From assembly GCA_017302815.1 (NCBI GenBank), contig JAFLCQ010000008.1, forward strand, positions 1 to 33,259: DNA of 33,259 nucleotides. Reading direction: 5' to 3'. The translations under genes and the position numbers were made by a program. The stretch is from Planctomycetota bacterium. GTDB lineage: Bacteria > Planctomycetota > UBA11346. Of this stretch, positions 25,293 through 33,259 are shown piece by piece (the stretch's first letter is position 1; every line of letters starts with the position of its first letter). The notes under the pieces are model-generated. The model saw nothing but the letters and a program-made list of their open reading frames with translations, was not told where the DNA came from and searched no databases.

Positions 25293-27191
25293 ATCGGCGG
25301 CGCCAGCCAGCCCCCACGAGGGATCGTCGGGGGCTGCGGCCTGGCGGTCGACCATGCGGCGGTAGCGGCCGCCAGCGGCCATCAGCTCGGCATGGGTGCC
25401 GCGTTCGACGATGCGGCCCTGATCCAGCACCGCGATCTGGTCGGCGTGGGCGATGGTCGAGAGGCGGTGGGCGATGACGACGGTGGTGCGGCCGCGCAGG
25501 AGGTCGCGCAGCGAGGCCTGGATCAGCCGCTCGCTCTCGGTGTCGAGGTTGGAGGTCGCCTCGTCGAGGATGAGGATGGCGGGGTCGGCGAGGATGGCGC
25601 GGGCGATCGACAGGCGCTGGCGCTGGCCGCCGGACAGCTTCACCCCGCGTTCGCCGATCATGGTGCCGTAGCCGTCCGGCAGGCGCAGGATGAACTCCTC
25701 GGCGTTGGCGCGGCGGGCGGCGGCGGCGACTTCGGCGTCGCTCGCGTCGCGGCGGGCGTAGGCGATGTTGTCGCGGACGGAGCCGTCGAAGAGGAAGGTC
25801 TCCTGCTGCACCACCGCGATCAGCGCGCGCCAGCTGCGCAGGCGCAGGTCGCGCAGGTCGACGCCGTTGAGGAGGATGGCTCCGGCGCCCGGATCGTGGA
25901 AGCGGGCGACCAGATCGGTGAGGGTGGTCTTGCCGGAGCCGCTGGGGCCGACCAGCGCGATCGTCGTGCCGCCCCGCACCGTCAGGTCGATGCCGTGCAG
26001 GACGTCCTGCCCCGGGCGGTAGGCGAAGCTGACATCGGCGAAACGCAGCTCTTCGATCCGCGTTGGGGCGGGCTGCGCATTCGGTCGGTCGGGCTTCTCC
26101 ACCGGCTTGTCCAGCAGGTCGAACACCCGCTCCATCGCCGCCAGGCCGCGCTGCGTCTCGCTGATCGAGTTGACGATCGACAGCACCGGCTCGATCAGGC
26201 GCCAGGAGAAGCCCATGAACGCGGTGATGGTGCCGATGGTGGCGTGGCCGCGCACCACCAGGATGCCGCCGATGCAGACGATGCCGACCATGGTCAGGGG
26301 CATCAGCAGCTCCCAGACCAGGCCGATGAAGCCCTGCGTGCGGGTGGCCAGCACCTGCTTGCGGATCACGGTGTGGTGGCCGACGGCGTAGGCGAGCTGC
26401 TCGCGCGCCTCCTTGAGGAAGGCCCGCACCACCCGCAGACCGCCCAGCGCCTCGCCGACCCGGGCGTCGATGTCCTGGCGGTCGGATCCCATGCTCTTCC
26501 ACACCGGCCGGATGCGACGGATCCACCGCGCGTGCACGTACATGATCGGCGGCATCGCCACCACCGTGATCAGGGCGATGCGCCAGTTGATCGCGAACAT
26601 CACCGACATGGTCGCCACCAGGCGCAGGCCCGCGAGGAGGGGGCTGATGAAACCGGACTGGACCAGGCCGGTGGTGGCGTCGACGTCGCCGCTGAGGCGG
26701 CTGAGGATGCCGCCGGTCTTGAGCGCCTGGGCCTCCTCCAGCGGCAGGTGCAGGACGCGGTCGAAGAGCTGCCGCCGCAGCGAGAACGAGAGCAGGCCGT
26801 TGAGCCTGGTCATGCGCAGGTTGCGCCACAGGTTGAGCAGGCTGTTGCCGAGGAAGAGCGGCAGGATCAGCACCGCGGCCAGCAGCAGTTCGCGCTCCTT
26901 GTCGGCGACGGCCATGCCGGGGGCGAGGATGACCCCGTCGATGAGGTGGATCTGGAGCACCGGCCACACCAGGTCGACGGCGATGCCGGCGCTGGCGATG
27001 GCGATGATGAAGGCCAGCGACCAGCGGCGCGGCCACAGCCACGAGCGGTAGCGCGCGAGGTCGCGGCGGCGCCGTTCGCGGTCGCCGCTGGGCGGCGGCG
27101 GCCCATCCGGCTCTCCGCGTCGCGGCAGCGGCTTGCCGGAACGCCAGCGCTCGATGAACCCGCCGAATCGCGAACGTGAGGTGTCGGCCAT
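25284..27191 (-). CDS. ABC exporter, membrane and ATPase domains fused (MsbA/BmrA type)
   Basis: A 635-residue half-transporter, likely a homodimer. Six membrane helices (about 58-80, 100-122, 180-215, 285-345) belong to the type IV exporter fold. The nucleotide-binding domain has Walker A GPSGSGKT at 415-422, Q-loop VVQQETF near 460-466, signature LSGGQRQ at 519-525, Walker B ILILDE at 539-544 and H-loop IAHRLST. Members export lipids, drugs or peptides. A basic, proline-rich N-terminal tail of about 50 residues is unusual. The ATG at 27191 gives MADTSRSRFGGF; a further 11 codons are open upstream. Alone on its strand with no accessory protein. Confidence 0.95.
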   Translation of the reverse strand: MADTSRSRFGGFIERWRSGKPLPRRGEPDGPPPPSGDRERRRRDLARYRSWLWPRRWSLAFIIAIASAGIAVDLVWPVLQIHLIDGVILAPGMAVADKERELLLAAVLILPLFLGNSLLNLWRNLRMTRLNGLLSFSLRRQLFDRVLHLPLEEAQALKTGGILSRLSGDVDATTGLVQSGFISPLLAGLRLVATMSVMFAINWRIALITVVAMPPIMYVHARWIRRIRPVWKSMGSDRQDIDARVGEALGGLRVVRAFLKEAREQLAYAVGHHTVIRKQVLATRTQGFIGLVWELLMPLTMVGIVCIGGILVVRGHATIGTITAFMGFSWRLIEPVLSIVNSISETQRGLAAMERVFDLLDKPVEKPDRPNAQPAPTRIEELRFADVSFAYRPGQDVLHGIDLTVRGGTTIALVGPSGSGKTTLTDLVARFHDPGAGAILLNGVDLRDLRLRSWRALIAVVQQETFLFDGSVRDNIAYARRDASDAEVAAAARRANAEEFILRLPDGYGTMIGERGVKLSGGQRQRLSIARAILADPAILILDEATSNLDTESERLIQASLRDLLRGRTTVVIAHRLSTIAHADQIAVLDQGRIVERGTHAELMAAGGRYRRMVDRQAAAPDDPSWGLAGAADSG

Positions 27192-27267
27192 GGCCCCACG
27201 CTGGACCGCCAGGCGATGGCGCAACCGCCGGTCCGGTCATGGGTTTGTCAGCCGGGTCGCGATGCCG

Positions 27268-29349
27268 CTACGGCCTGGGCCGGGCGTCGCCGACCGCGGC
27301 CGCCAGCTGGGCGAGTGAGACGGGCTTGGTCAGGAACGCCAGGGCGCCCGCATCGAGGAGACGCTGCGCCTCCTGGGCGTCATGGTGGCCGCTGGCGATC
27401 ACCACGCCGAGGTTGGGCTGCAGGCGGCGCAGGGCATGGAAGGTTTCGACTCCGGACATCCCCGGCATGAGCAGGTCGATGACCGCGCCATCGAAGCGCT
27501 CGCCGCGCTGGAGCAGAGCCACCGCTGCGGCGCCATCGCCGCAGCCGACCGCATCGTGTCCGAGCTGCGCCAGCTGGGCCAGCAGCACGGTGCGCACGAT
27601 GTCATCGTCATCGACCAGCAGCAGGCGCCTGCGCCTGCCGGTCGTCACTGCGGCCGCCGTCGGCGTCGCCGGTCGGACGGTGTCGGTGAGCGGGAGCAGG
27701 ATGGAGAAGCGCGTCCCCTCTCCGGGCTGCGAGTGGACGCAGATGCCGCCGTGGTGGTTGTGGACCGTTCCGTAGACCGAGGCGAGCCCGAGTCCGGTGC
27801 CGGCGCCCGATTTGGTGGTGAAGAACGGCTCGAAGACGTGGCGCTGCACCTCGGCATCCATGCCGCGGCCGCTATCGGACACCTCCAGGTGGAGGAATGC
27901 CCCGGCCGGCAGGCCGTCCGCAGCCGGGCAGGCCTGCGCCGATGGCAGGCTGATGGCGCTGGTCGCGAAGCGCAGGCGTCCGCCATCGGGCATGGCATCG
28001 CGGGCGTTCAGGGCGAGGTTCAGCAGCATGCTCTGCAGCTGGCCGGGATCGCCGACGATGGTGCTGCGCGGCGCGGCGAGGTCGCGCTCGATGACGATGC
28101 TGGGGCCGATGCTGCGGACCAGCATGGCGTGCATCTCGTCGATCAGGGTGTGCAGCTCGACCGGGACGGCGAGGTAGTTGCCCTTGCGGGCATAGGCCAG
28201 CAGCTGCCTGGGCAGGTTCGCCGCCCGCATGGCGGCGGTGGCGATGGACCTGGCGTCGTCGCGATCCTGGCCTTCGGGAAGCCGGCTCGCGAGCAGTTCG
28301 GCGTAGCCGATCACCCCGGTCAGCTGGTTGTTCATGTCGTGCGCCACGCCGCCGGCCAGGCGGCCGAGGGCCTCCAGCTTCTCGGCCTGCATGAGCCGGC
28401 TCTGCATGCTGCGCAGGTCGGTGAGATCGATGATCGTGCCGACCAGGCCCACGGCCTGCCCGTCGGCGCCGGCTACGACCGCCTTGTGGAACACCGCCGG
28501 CCTGGTCGCGCCGGCCGCGGTGACGGCGTCCGTCTCATACGACTGCACGCCGCCGGCGCGCAGCAGCGCGAGGTCGTGGTTGTGGAACGCCTCGGCGGCG
28601 GCGGCCGGGAGGATGTCGCGCACGCCGCTGCCGATGATGCGCTCGCGCGGCAGGCCGACGAATTCGCAGAAGGCGGTGTTGCAGTCGATGTAGCGCAGGT
28701 CGCGATCCTTGGCGTAGATCGGACTGGGGATGGCGTCGAGGAAGGCGCGCAGGCGCGCCTGGGCCAGTTCCAGCTCCTCGCCGCGTCGTTGCGCCTTGCC
28801 CGCCGCGTCCTGGGCGAAGTCGAGGACGCGGCGGTGGGCGGCCAGGAAGAGGGTCGAGACGGTGATCGCCCCGATGGTGTAGAGAGAGCCGTAGGCCAGG
28901 ACCACCAGGCCGCGGTCGTGCTCGGTGCCATGCACGGCGTAGGAGAGGCCGAGCAGGGCGAATGCCCCGACCGAGATGCTGATCAGCCAGCCGCGGCCGC
29001 TGCCGATGAGGCAGGCGTAGGCCAGGATCGGCAGCAGGACGGCGGCGTTCAGCGCCTGGTCGAGGGCGTGGTCCTGGGTCACGCCCAGGAGGTACATCAG
29101 GGTTAGGCCGAGTCCGAGGATGGCCAGGCTGCCGCCGGACACGATCGGCCGCACCACATCGCGTCCGGCGTAGGACAGCAGCAGCAGCCCTGCCGCCATC
29201 GCGGCGCTGAGCCCCGCGATCAGCCGGTCCGGGATCAGCCAGCTGTTGACTACGATGGCGGCGAAGAGGGTGAGCGCGGCAGCCGTGACATTGCCACGCA
29301 GCAGCATCTGCCGGTGCATCTCGCGCTGGAGATGGTCTGCCGAGGACAT
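27268..29349 (-). CDS. Hybrid sensor histidine kinase with receiver domain
   Basis: A 693-residue membrane sensor. About six hydrophobic helices (20-172) come first, then a short coiled coil, a PAS domain (about 200-312), and HisKA with H337 in GGVAHDMNNQLTGV. HATPase_c follows (N-box LNLALNARDAM with N448, DSGRGM, GTGLGL). The C-terminal receiver domain has acidic pocket D580-D582, phospho-acceptor D625 in VIDLLMPGMSG and K675. The HDMNNQL-type box is that of PAS-linked hybrid kinases that phosphorylate their own receiver. Start: ATG at 29349, preceded by an in-frame GTG; an in-frame TTG at 29385 is possible. No output regulator is adjacent. The 76-bp gap to the ABC gene is featureless. Confidence 0.93.
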   Translation of the reverse strand: MSSADHLQREMHRQMLLRGNVTAAALTLFAAIVVNSWLIPDRLIAGLSAAMAAGLLLLSYAGRDVVRPIVSGGSLAILGLGLTLMYLLGVTQDHALDQALNAAVLLPILAYACLIGSGRGWLISISVGAFALLGLSYAVHGTEHDRGLVVLAYGSLYTIGAITVSTLFLAAHRRVLDFAQDAAGKAQRRGEELELAQARLRAFLDAIPSPIYAKDRDLRYIDCNTAFCEFVGLPRERIIGSGVRDILPAAAAEAFHNHDLALLRAGGVQSYETDAVTAAGATRPAVFHKAVVAGADGQAVGLVGTIIDLTDLRSMQSRLMQAEKLEALGRLAGGVAHDMNNQLTGVIGYAELLASRLPEGQDRDDARSIATAAMRAANLPRQLLAYARKGNYLAVPVELHTLIDEMHAMLVRSIGPSIVIERDLAAPRSTIVGDPGQLQSMLLNLALNARDAMPDGGRLRFATSAISLPSAQACPAADGLPAGAFLHLEVSDSGRGMDAEVQRHVFEPFFTTKSGAGTGLGLASVYGTVHNHHGGICVHSQPGEGTRFSILLPLTDTVRPATPTAAAVTTGRRRRLLLVDDDDIVRTVLLAQLAQLGHDAVGCGDGAAAVALLQRGERFDGAVIDLLMPGMSGVETFHALRRLQPNLGVVIASGHHDAQEAQRLLDAGALAFLTKPVSLAQLAAAVGDARPRP

Positions 29350-29397
29350 CACGTCAGAGGATGTCCGCCGGGGAGGCTGTCTCAACCGGAGACGGGA

Positions 29398-29751
29398 TCA
29401 CAGTCCGGCCGCTTCCCACTCCTCGGGCTTGAACCCCACCAGGGCGACGCCGTCGCCGAGGACCATCGGCCGCTTGCACAGATCCCCGTCGGATGCGAGC
29501 AGCGCGATCGCCGCATCGGCGTTGAGCCCGGCCAGGCGGGCCGAGATGCCCTGCGCGCGATAGGCCTGCCCGCTGGTGTTGAAGAGCCGCCGCACGTCCC
29601 CTCCCACCGCGGCGAGGATCCGGCGCAACCCGGCCGTGGACGGCGGCTGCTCGCGGATCGGCTTCTCGGTGAAGGGCGTGCCCTTCGCGCGCAGCCGCTT
29701 GATCGCCTTGCGGCAGGTGTCGCAGTTGCTGTAGGCGTAGACGGTGAGCAT
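29398..29751 (-). CDS. Spx/ArsC-family protein (YffB-like)
   Basis: A 117-residue thioredoxin-fold protein. It starts MLTVYAYSNCDTCRKAIKRL with the C10-x-x-C13 motif and continues with the family landmarks LFNTSGQAYR, KRPMVLGD and GFKPEEW. Known: the ArsC/Spx/YffB family includes arsenate reductases, the Spx regulator and glutathione-dependent YffB proteins. The lack of arsenic-resistance genes and the order of motifs favour YffB- or Spx-like over a true arsenate reductase. It is 40 bp downstream of the cupin gene on the same strand, probably one transcript. The ATG at 29751 matches the family N-terminus. Confidence 0.9.
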   Translation of the reverse strand: MLTVYAYSNCDTCRKAIKRLRAKGTPFTEKPIREQPPSTAGLRRILAAVGGDVRRLFNTSGQAYRAQGISARLAGLNADAAIALLASDGDLCKRPMVLGDGVALVGFKPEEWEAAGL

Positions 29752-29791
29752 GCGCCCACCGTGGCCGCTCGCGCCGGGGGGCAAGCCGTCC

Positions 29792-30103
29792 TCAGGCGGG
29801 TCGCATCATGGTCAGCAGCCAGCGGGCAGGCTGCTCGGCGGCGACTCCGTGCGGCATGCCGGCCGGCAGCAGGATGGCGCACCCCGCCTCAACCGCATGC
29901 ACCGTCTCGCCGATGGTCACGCGCAGACGGCCATCGAGGACCTGCACCACGGCCGGGAAGCGCACGGTATGGGCGCTGATCGCCTGGCCGGCATCCATGG
30001 CGAAGAGGACGATCTTGCAGCCGTTGGCCTCGTGCAGGGGGCGGGAGACATTGGCGCCTGGGACGATGGGGGCGGCGTCGAGGAGGCGGAGGGGGGTGTC
30101 CAT
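29792..30103 (-). CDS. Small cupin-domain protein
   Basis: A 103-residue single cupin. The second motif GCAILLPAGMPHGV (H85) is intact. The first motif GQAISAHTVRFPAVVQVLDG keeps only one histidine (H45) and lacks the usual His-x-His and Glu, so metal binding may be weak or altered. Small cupins of this type occur with redox and anaerobic genes, but the function is unknown. The ATG at 30103 is preferred over a start 16 codons upstream that would read through the palindrome at 30138. It heads the pair with the Spx/ArsC-like gene. Confidence 0.85.
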   Translation of the reverse strand: MDTPLRLLDAAPIVPGANVSRPLHEANGCKIVLFAMDAGQAISAHTVRFPAVVQVLDGRLRVTIGETVHAVEAGCAILLPAGMPHGVAAEQPARWLLTMMRPA

Positions 30104-30137
30104 GCCCGGGATCCTAGCGACGCAGGCGGCCCTGTCC

Positions 30138-30151
30138 TTGACCCAGGTCAA
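30138..30151. promoter_or_regulatory. FNR/CRP-family binding-site candidate
   Basis: TTGACC-CA-GGTCAA, a perfect 14-bp palindrome of the TTGAC-N4-GTCAA type recognised by FNR/ANR/DNR-like regulators of the CRP superfamily. Its centre is about 41 bp upstream of the cupin ATG and about 52 bp upstream of the GTG at 30197. With the usual activator position at -41.5 it fits a promoter for the plus-strand gene with a short leader. For the cupin it would imply a leaderless mRNA or repression. Confidence 0.6.
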
Positions 30152-30196
30152 CCCCGGTGCGGTGGCGCCTCGGTCCCGGGCCGTTCAGATGCGGGG

Positions 30197-30502
30197 GTGG
30201 AATGGCTCATCCTGATCATCTCGGTCCCGGGCGTGACCCTCGGCCTGCTGGGCTGGGCCCTGTGGGTGCAGGCGGACCGCCGGCGCTTCCGGCGCGCGAT
30301 CGAGGAGCAGCACTGCAAGCTCTGTGGCACCTGCTTCGCCGACGCGCTCATCGACGATCTCGGTCGGCCCTCGCATGAGCTGCTCGGACGCCTTGACGCC
30401 TTCCAGCGCCGCTTCGCTCACCGGGCGGTGGTGTGCCAGGAGTGCGGGGCGGTCAATGTGTGCACCCGCGATGGGGTGCCCTACCGGGCCTTCGCCGCGT
30501 AG
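30197..30502 (+). CDS. Small membrane-anchored zinc-ribbon protein
   Basis: A 101-residue protein with one N-terminal transmembrane helix (VEWLILIISVPGVTLGLLGW), then a cytoplasmic part with two cysteine clusters, C40-KL-C43-GT-C46 and C80-QE-C83...C89. These could form one zinc ribbon separated by a helical insert. GTG start; the start choice rests on the helix beginning there. The tail overlaps the convergent lgt gene by 22 bp. No family name recognised. Confidence 0.7.
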   Translation: MEWLILIISVPGVTLGLLGWALWVQADRRRFRRAIEEQHCKLCGTCFADALIDDLGRPSHELLGRLDAFQRRFAHRAVVCQECGAVNVCTRDGVPYRAFAA

Positions 30503-31347
30503 GCGTCCGGGTTGCTCGGCCGGCGCAGGGCCAGCCAGATCAGGATGCCGCCGAGAACGAAGAGCGGCAGGGTGAAGGCCTGGCCCTTGCTCATGAATCC
30601 GAGGATGGGCGGTATGTCGCCGAAGCCGGGCTGGCCGGCGTCCGGCTCGCGGAAGAACTCGCCGACGAAGCGGCCTGCGCCGTAGAGGATCATGAACAGT
30701 CCCAGGGTGAGCCCCGGTCGGCGATGCCTGGCGTGTAGCGGGATCAGCACCGCTGCGATCAGCAGGCCTTCCAGGACCATGGCGTACAGCTGGCTGGGAT
30801 GCCTGGGCACCGGTGGCCTGGCATCCGGGAAGATGACCGCCCAGGAGCCGTCCCACGGCCGCCCCCACAGCTCGCCATTGATGAAGTTGGCGCAGCGTCC
30901 GCAGGCGATCCCGATCGGGCCGACCGCGGCCAGGGCATCGCCCAGCACCAGCATGTCCTGCCGCCGCCGCCGCGACCACCACCATGCCGCCAGGGCGATC
31001 CCGGCGATGCCGCCGTGGCTGGCCATGCCGCCATGATGCACCGCCAGCAGCTGCCAGAAGGGCAGCGACGGGGTGAAGGTCCAGAACAGGGCCGGGTCGT
31101 AGAGCAGGGCGTAGCCCAGCCGGCCGCCCAGGATCATGCCGATGGCGATGGCGACGATGAAGTCGCCCACCTGCTGCGGCGGCATCGGCAGCCGGGAGGC
31201 GCGGCTCCAGCGCGAGAGCAGCCACCAGCCCAGGACGATGCCGACCAGGTAGCTGACCCCGTACCAGCGGATGCCGAAGTCGCCGCTGATGTGCAGCAGG
31301 AAGGGATCGATGTCGTGGACCCAATGGCCGTGGACGGAGGCGGGCAT
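30481..31347 (-). CDS. lgt: Prolipoprotein diacylglyceryl transferase
   Basis: Transfers diacylglycerol from phosphatidylglycerol to the lipobox cysteine of prolipoproteins at the inner membrane, the first step of lipoprotein maturation. The 288-residue protein has about seven hydrophobic segments, the MASHGGIAG segment with H111, and the Lgt signature GRCANFINGELWGR (150-163) with R151, N154 and E159. The arginine of GRFVGEFFREPD lies near 230. ATG at 31347. It is divergent from the sensor kinase gene at 31440 across 92 bp. Confidence 0.97.
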   Translation of the reverse strand: MPASVHGHWVHDIDPFLLHISGDFGIRWYGVSYLVGIVLGWWLLSRWSRASRLPMPPQQVGDFIVAIAIGMILGGRLGYALLYDPALFWTFTPSLPFWQLLAVHHGGMASHGGIAGIALAAWWWSRRRRQDMLVLGDALAAVGPIGIACGRCANFINGELWGRPWDGSWAVIFPDARPPVPRHPSQLYAMVLEGLLIAAVLIPLHARHRRPGLTLGLFMILYGAGRFVGEFFREPDAGQPGFGDIPPILGFMSKGQAFTLPLFVLGGILIWLALRRPSNPDAYAAKAR

Positions 31348-31439
31348 GCGCGGCAGCGTCCGGCGCGGCGCGTGGCGTCCAGCCCGTTCCTGACAATCGG
31401 GACGTGGACGCTCGCCGGATGGCTTGCTAGCATGCCCAC

Positions 31440-33259
31440 GTGCGTCATGCCCTGTTCGACGGTCGCGTCCCCACCTGGCTGCTGCCCGGGGTGTGGATCC
31501 TCTTCAGCTGCTATCTCGCGGCCGTGCTGCTGACCGGCTTCCTCTTCGACCGCAGCAGCCAGCGCATGGTCCGGCATCAGATCGACGACGAGCTGCGCGT
31601 CGCCGCCACCATGGTCCAGGCGTCGTTCCCGACCGATCTGCGGGCGCGGGTCGACACCGGCCCACCCCTGGATGCCGCCGAGGACCGGCGCCTGACCCGG
31701 CTCGCCAACCGCCTCTGCGCCGACAGCGGCATCACCTACCTCTATGCGCTCTATGCCGATGATGCCGGCGTCGTCCGTCATCTGTGGACCTGTGACCCCG
31801 ACGGCGAGATCGCCGACGACAGCAGCGAGACCTGGTTCGGCCGGCCCTACGAGGACTGCGCCGACGCCGCCCGTCAGGCCATCGCCAGCGGCTGCGGCCT
31901 GCACTACGAGACCTACACCGATCATTGGGGCGACTTCCGCGGGGCCTATCTCGGGCAGCGCGATGCCCAGGGTCGCAACTACGCCATCGGTGCCGACATC
32001 GCGCTGGCGGAGATCGACAAGGCGCTGCTGGCGGCGCGGCGCAATGTCGCCGTGGCAGCAGCAGCATCGGCGCTGGCTGGTCTCGGCCTGTGCGTCGGCC
32101 TGCATCTGCTGCTGCGCCGGCTGCAGCGGGCCCAGCGCGACCTGTCGCTGCTGGCCGCGGTCGCCCAGGGCACCGGGCACGCGGTCCTCCTCGCCGGCCC
32201 GGATGGCGCCGTCCGCTATGCCAACGCCGCATGCGGGCGGCACCTCGCGATCGAGGCCGATGCGCTGATCGGCCGGCGCCTGTCCGACATCTTCGGGCAT
32301 GCGGATGTGGCCCGCGCCATGGCGGCGGCGGTGCGCGGCAGCGGCGGCGCCTGCGAGATACCGGGGCCTGGCGCCCCCGCGGCGACCTGGCTGCTGGCCG
32401 ACCTCCGTCCGGTGGCGAATCCGGGCGGCCCGCCCTGGGTGGTCTGCCTGCTGCGCGACCTCAGCCAGAACCGCGCCGTGCAGGAGGAGCTGGAGCACGC
32501 CAGGAACCAGGCGGAGCGGGTCGCCGCGGCCAAGACCGCCTTCCTGGCGAACATGAGCCATGAGATCCGCACCCCGCTCAACGGCATCCTCGGCATGACC
32601 GGGCTGCTCTTGGAGCGGCGCCTGGAGCCGGCCGACCGCGAGCTGGTGCAGGTGGCGCACAATTCGGGCGAAGTGCTCCTGCGTCTGCTCGGCGACATCC
32701 TCGATCTGACCAAGATCGAGGCCCAGGCCATGCCGATCATCGCCAAGCCCTGCGATCTGCACGCGGTGGTCGAGGAGGTGGTCCGTCTCTTCCGCACCAA
32801 CGCCGAGAGCAAGGGGCTCGGACTGTCCTTCTCGTCGTCCGTCCCCCAGCTGTGGGTGGTGGCGGATGGCATGCGGCTGCGGCAGGTGCTGGCGAACCTG
32901 GTCTCCAACGCGATCAAGTTCACCGAGACCGGCACGGTGACCGTCGAGCTCGGGACCATGGCGCAGGGCGAGATGCAGCGGGTGCGGCTGGCGGTGGTCG
33001 ACACCGGCATCGGCATCCCGCCCGACCGCCAGGTCGAGCTCTTCCAGCCCTTCGTCCAGGTCGATGACAGCATGACCCGGCGCGCCGGCGGCACCGGCCT
33101 GGGCCTGGCGATCAGCCGCAAGCTGGTCGAACTCATGGGCGGCTCGCTCGCGCTCGCCAGCGAGCCTGGCGCGGGCAGCCGCTTCACCGTCGAGGTGGTG
33201 CTGCCGCCGGCGCGCGCGCCTTCAGGCCAGGTCGCCGCTCTGCGATCGCAGCCGCGTCG
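31440..33259 (+). CDS. Sensor histidine kinase, cut by the window end
   Basis: 606 codons to the edge, with no stop. GTG at 31440; an in-frame TAG at 31428 and no other start after it fix this choice. Order: TM helix about 13-36, an extracytoplasmic sensor of about 145 residues, TM helix about 200-222 (VAVAAAASALAGLGLCVGLH), and a PAS domain about 230-345. Then come HisKA with H374 in NMSHEIRTPLNGILG and HATPase_c (LVSNAIKFTE, DTGIGIPPD, GGTGLGLAISRKLVE). The HEIRTPLNG box and the sequence continuing past HATPase_c (PPARAPSGQVAALRS) suggest a hybrid kinase with a receiver domain beyond the window. It is a third kinase with no separate regulator in the window. Confidence 0.93.
   Translation, partial: MRHALFDGRVPTWLLPGVWILFSCYLAAVLLTGFLFDRSSQRMVRHQIDDELRVAATMVQASFPTDLRARVDTGPPLDAAEDRRLTRLANRLCADSGITYLYALYADDAGVVRHLWTCDPDGEIADDSSETWFGRPYEDCADAARQAIASGCGLHYETYTDHWGDFRGAYLGQRDAQGRNYAIGADIALAEIDKALLAARRNVAVAAAASALAGLGLCVGLHLLLRRLQRAQRDLSLLAAVAQGTGHAVLLAGPDGAVRYANAACGRHLAIEADALIGRRLSDIFGHADVARAMAAAVRGSGGACEIPGPGAPAATWLLADLRPVANPGGPPWVVCLLRDLSQNRAVQEELEHARNQAERVAAAKTAFLANMSHEIRTPLNGILGMTGLLLERRLEPADRELVQVAHNSGEVLLRLLGDILDLTKIEAQAMPIIAKPCDLHAVVEEVVRLFRTNAESKGLGLSFSSSVPQLWVVADGMRLRQVLANLVSNAIKFTETGTVTVELGTMAQGEMQRVRLAVVDTGIGIPPDRQVELFQPFVQVDDSMTRRAGGTGLGLAISRKLVELMGGSLALASEPGAGSRFTVEVVLPPARAPSGQVAALRSQPR

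Noticed and set aside
29398-29751. True arsenate reductase of an ars operon
   Set aside because: No arsR, arsB or other arsenic gene is nearby and the neighbour is a cupin; the broader Spx/ArsC/YffB family call is safer.

Overview
The window is 33.3 kb of GC-rich, gene-dense chromosomal DNA from a flagellated bacterium with a cell envelope containing lipoproteins. The best guess at lineage is the PVC superphylum, perhaps Planctomycetota or a relative. The grounds are a type II pseudopilin with a 'VDGHV' C-terminal motif next to a GntR/LacI hybrid repressor and a large secreted glycoside hydrolase, the many signal-peptide proteins of unknown family, and a sulfotransferase. This is inference: the window has no rRNA, and I saw no tRNA or CRISPR array.

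Layout. 1-773: 5' part of a sulfotransferase gene (minus), preceded by a hairpin-rich 160-bp gap. 934-2967: metG (minus). 3182-4249: flhB (plus), the only flagellar gene present. 4250-7930: an accessory-looking stretch with two membrane-anchored proteins of unknown family (both minus). Between them lies a decayed second copy of the last 39 codons of flhB (5814-5930), so the first unknown gene is bracketed by direct repeats of the flhB 3' end. 7931-9040: fatty acid desaturase. 9086-10219: secreted unknown. 10314-13061: divergent pair of an AraC regulator and a secreted clan GH-A glycosidase. 13107-14438: PAS histidine kinase. 14686-16146: NhaP2-type cation/proton antiporter. 16266-17225: AEC-family permease. 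17478-18882: RRM RNA-binding protein, a small basic protein and a secreted protein. 18898-23611: GntR/LacI repressor divergent from a pseudopilin and a second clan GH-A glycosidase. 23612-25292: a leader with a strong terminator placed just ahead of a two-gene unit (small zinc-ribbon protein plus Fsr-type MFS exporter). 25284-27191: ABC exporter. 27268-29349: hybrid histidine kinase. 29398-30103: cupin and Spx/ArsC-like pair. 30197-30502: small membrane zinc-ribbon protein. 30481-31347: lgt. 31440-end: a third histidine kinase, cut by the window edge.

There is no single large system. Two local regulator-plus-CAZyme units look designed for polysaccharide use. Three orphan sensor kinases have no separate response-regulator gene in the window. 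The most unusual points are the flhB tail duplication around an unknown gene, the attenuator-like leader upstream of the exporter, a hairpin overlapping the sulfotransferase ribosome-binding site, a perfect 24-bp palindrome upstream of the desaturase, and a perfect FNR/CRP-type half-site pair between the cupin and zinc-ribbon genes.
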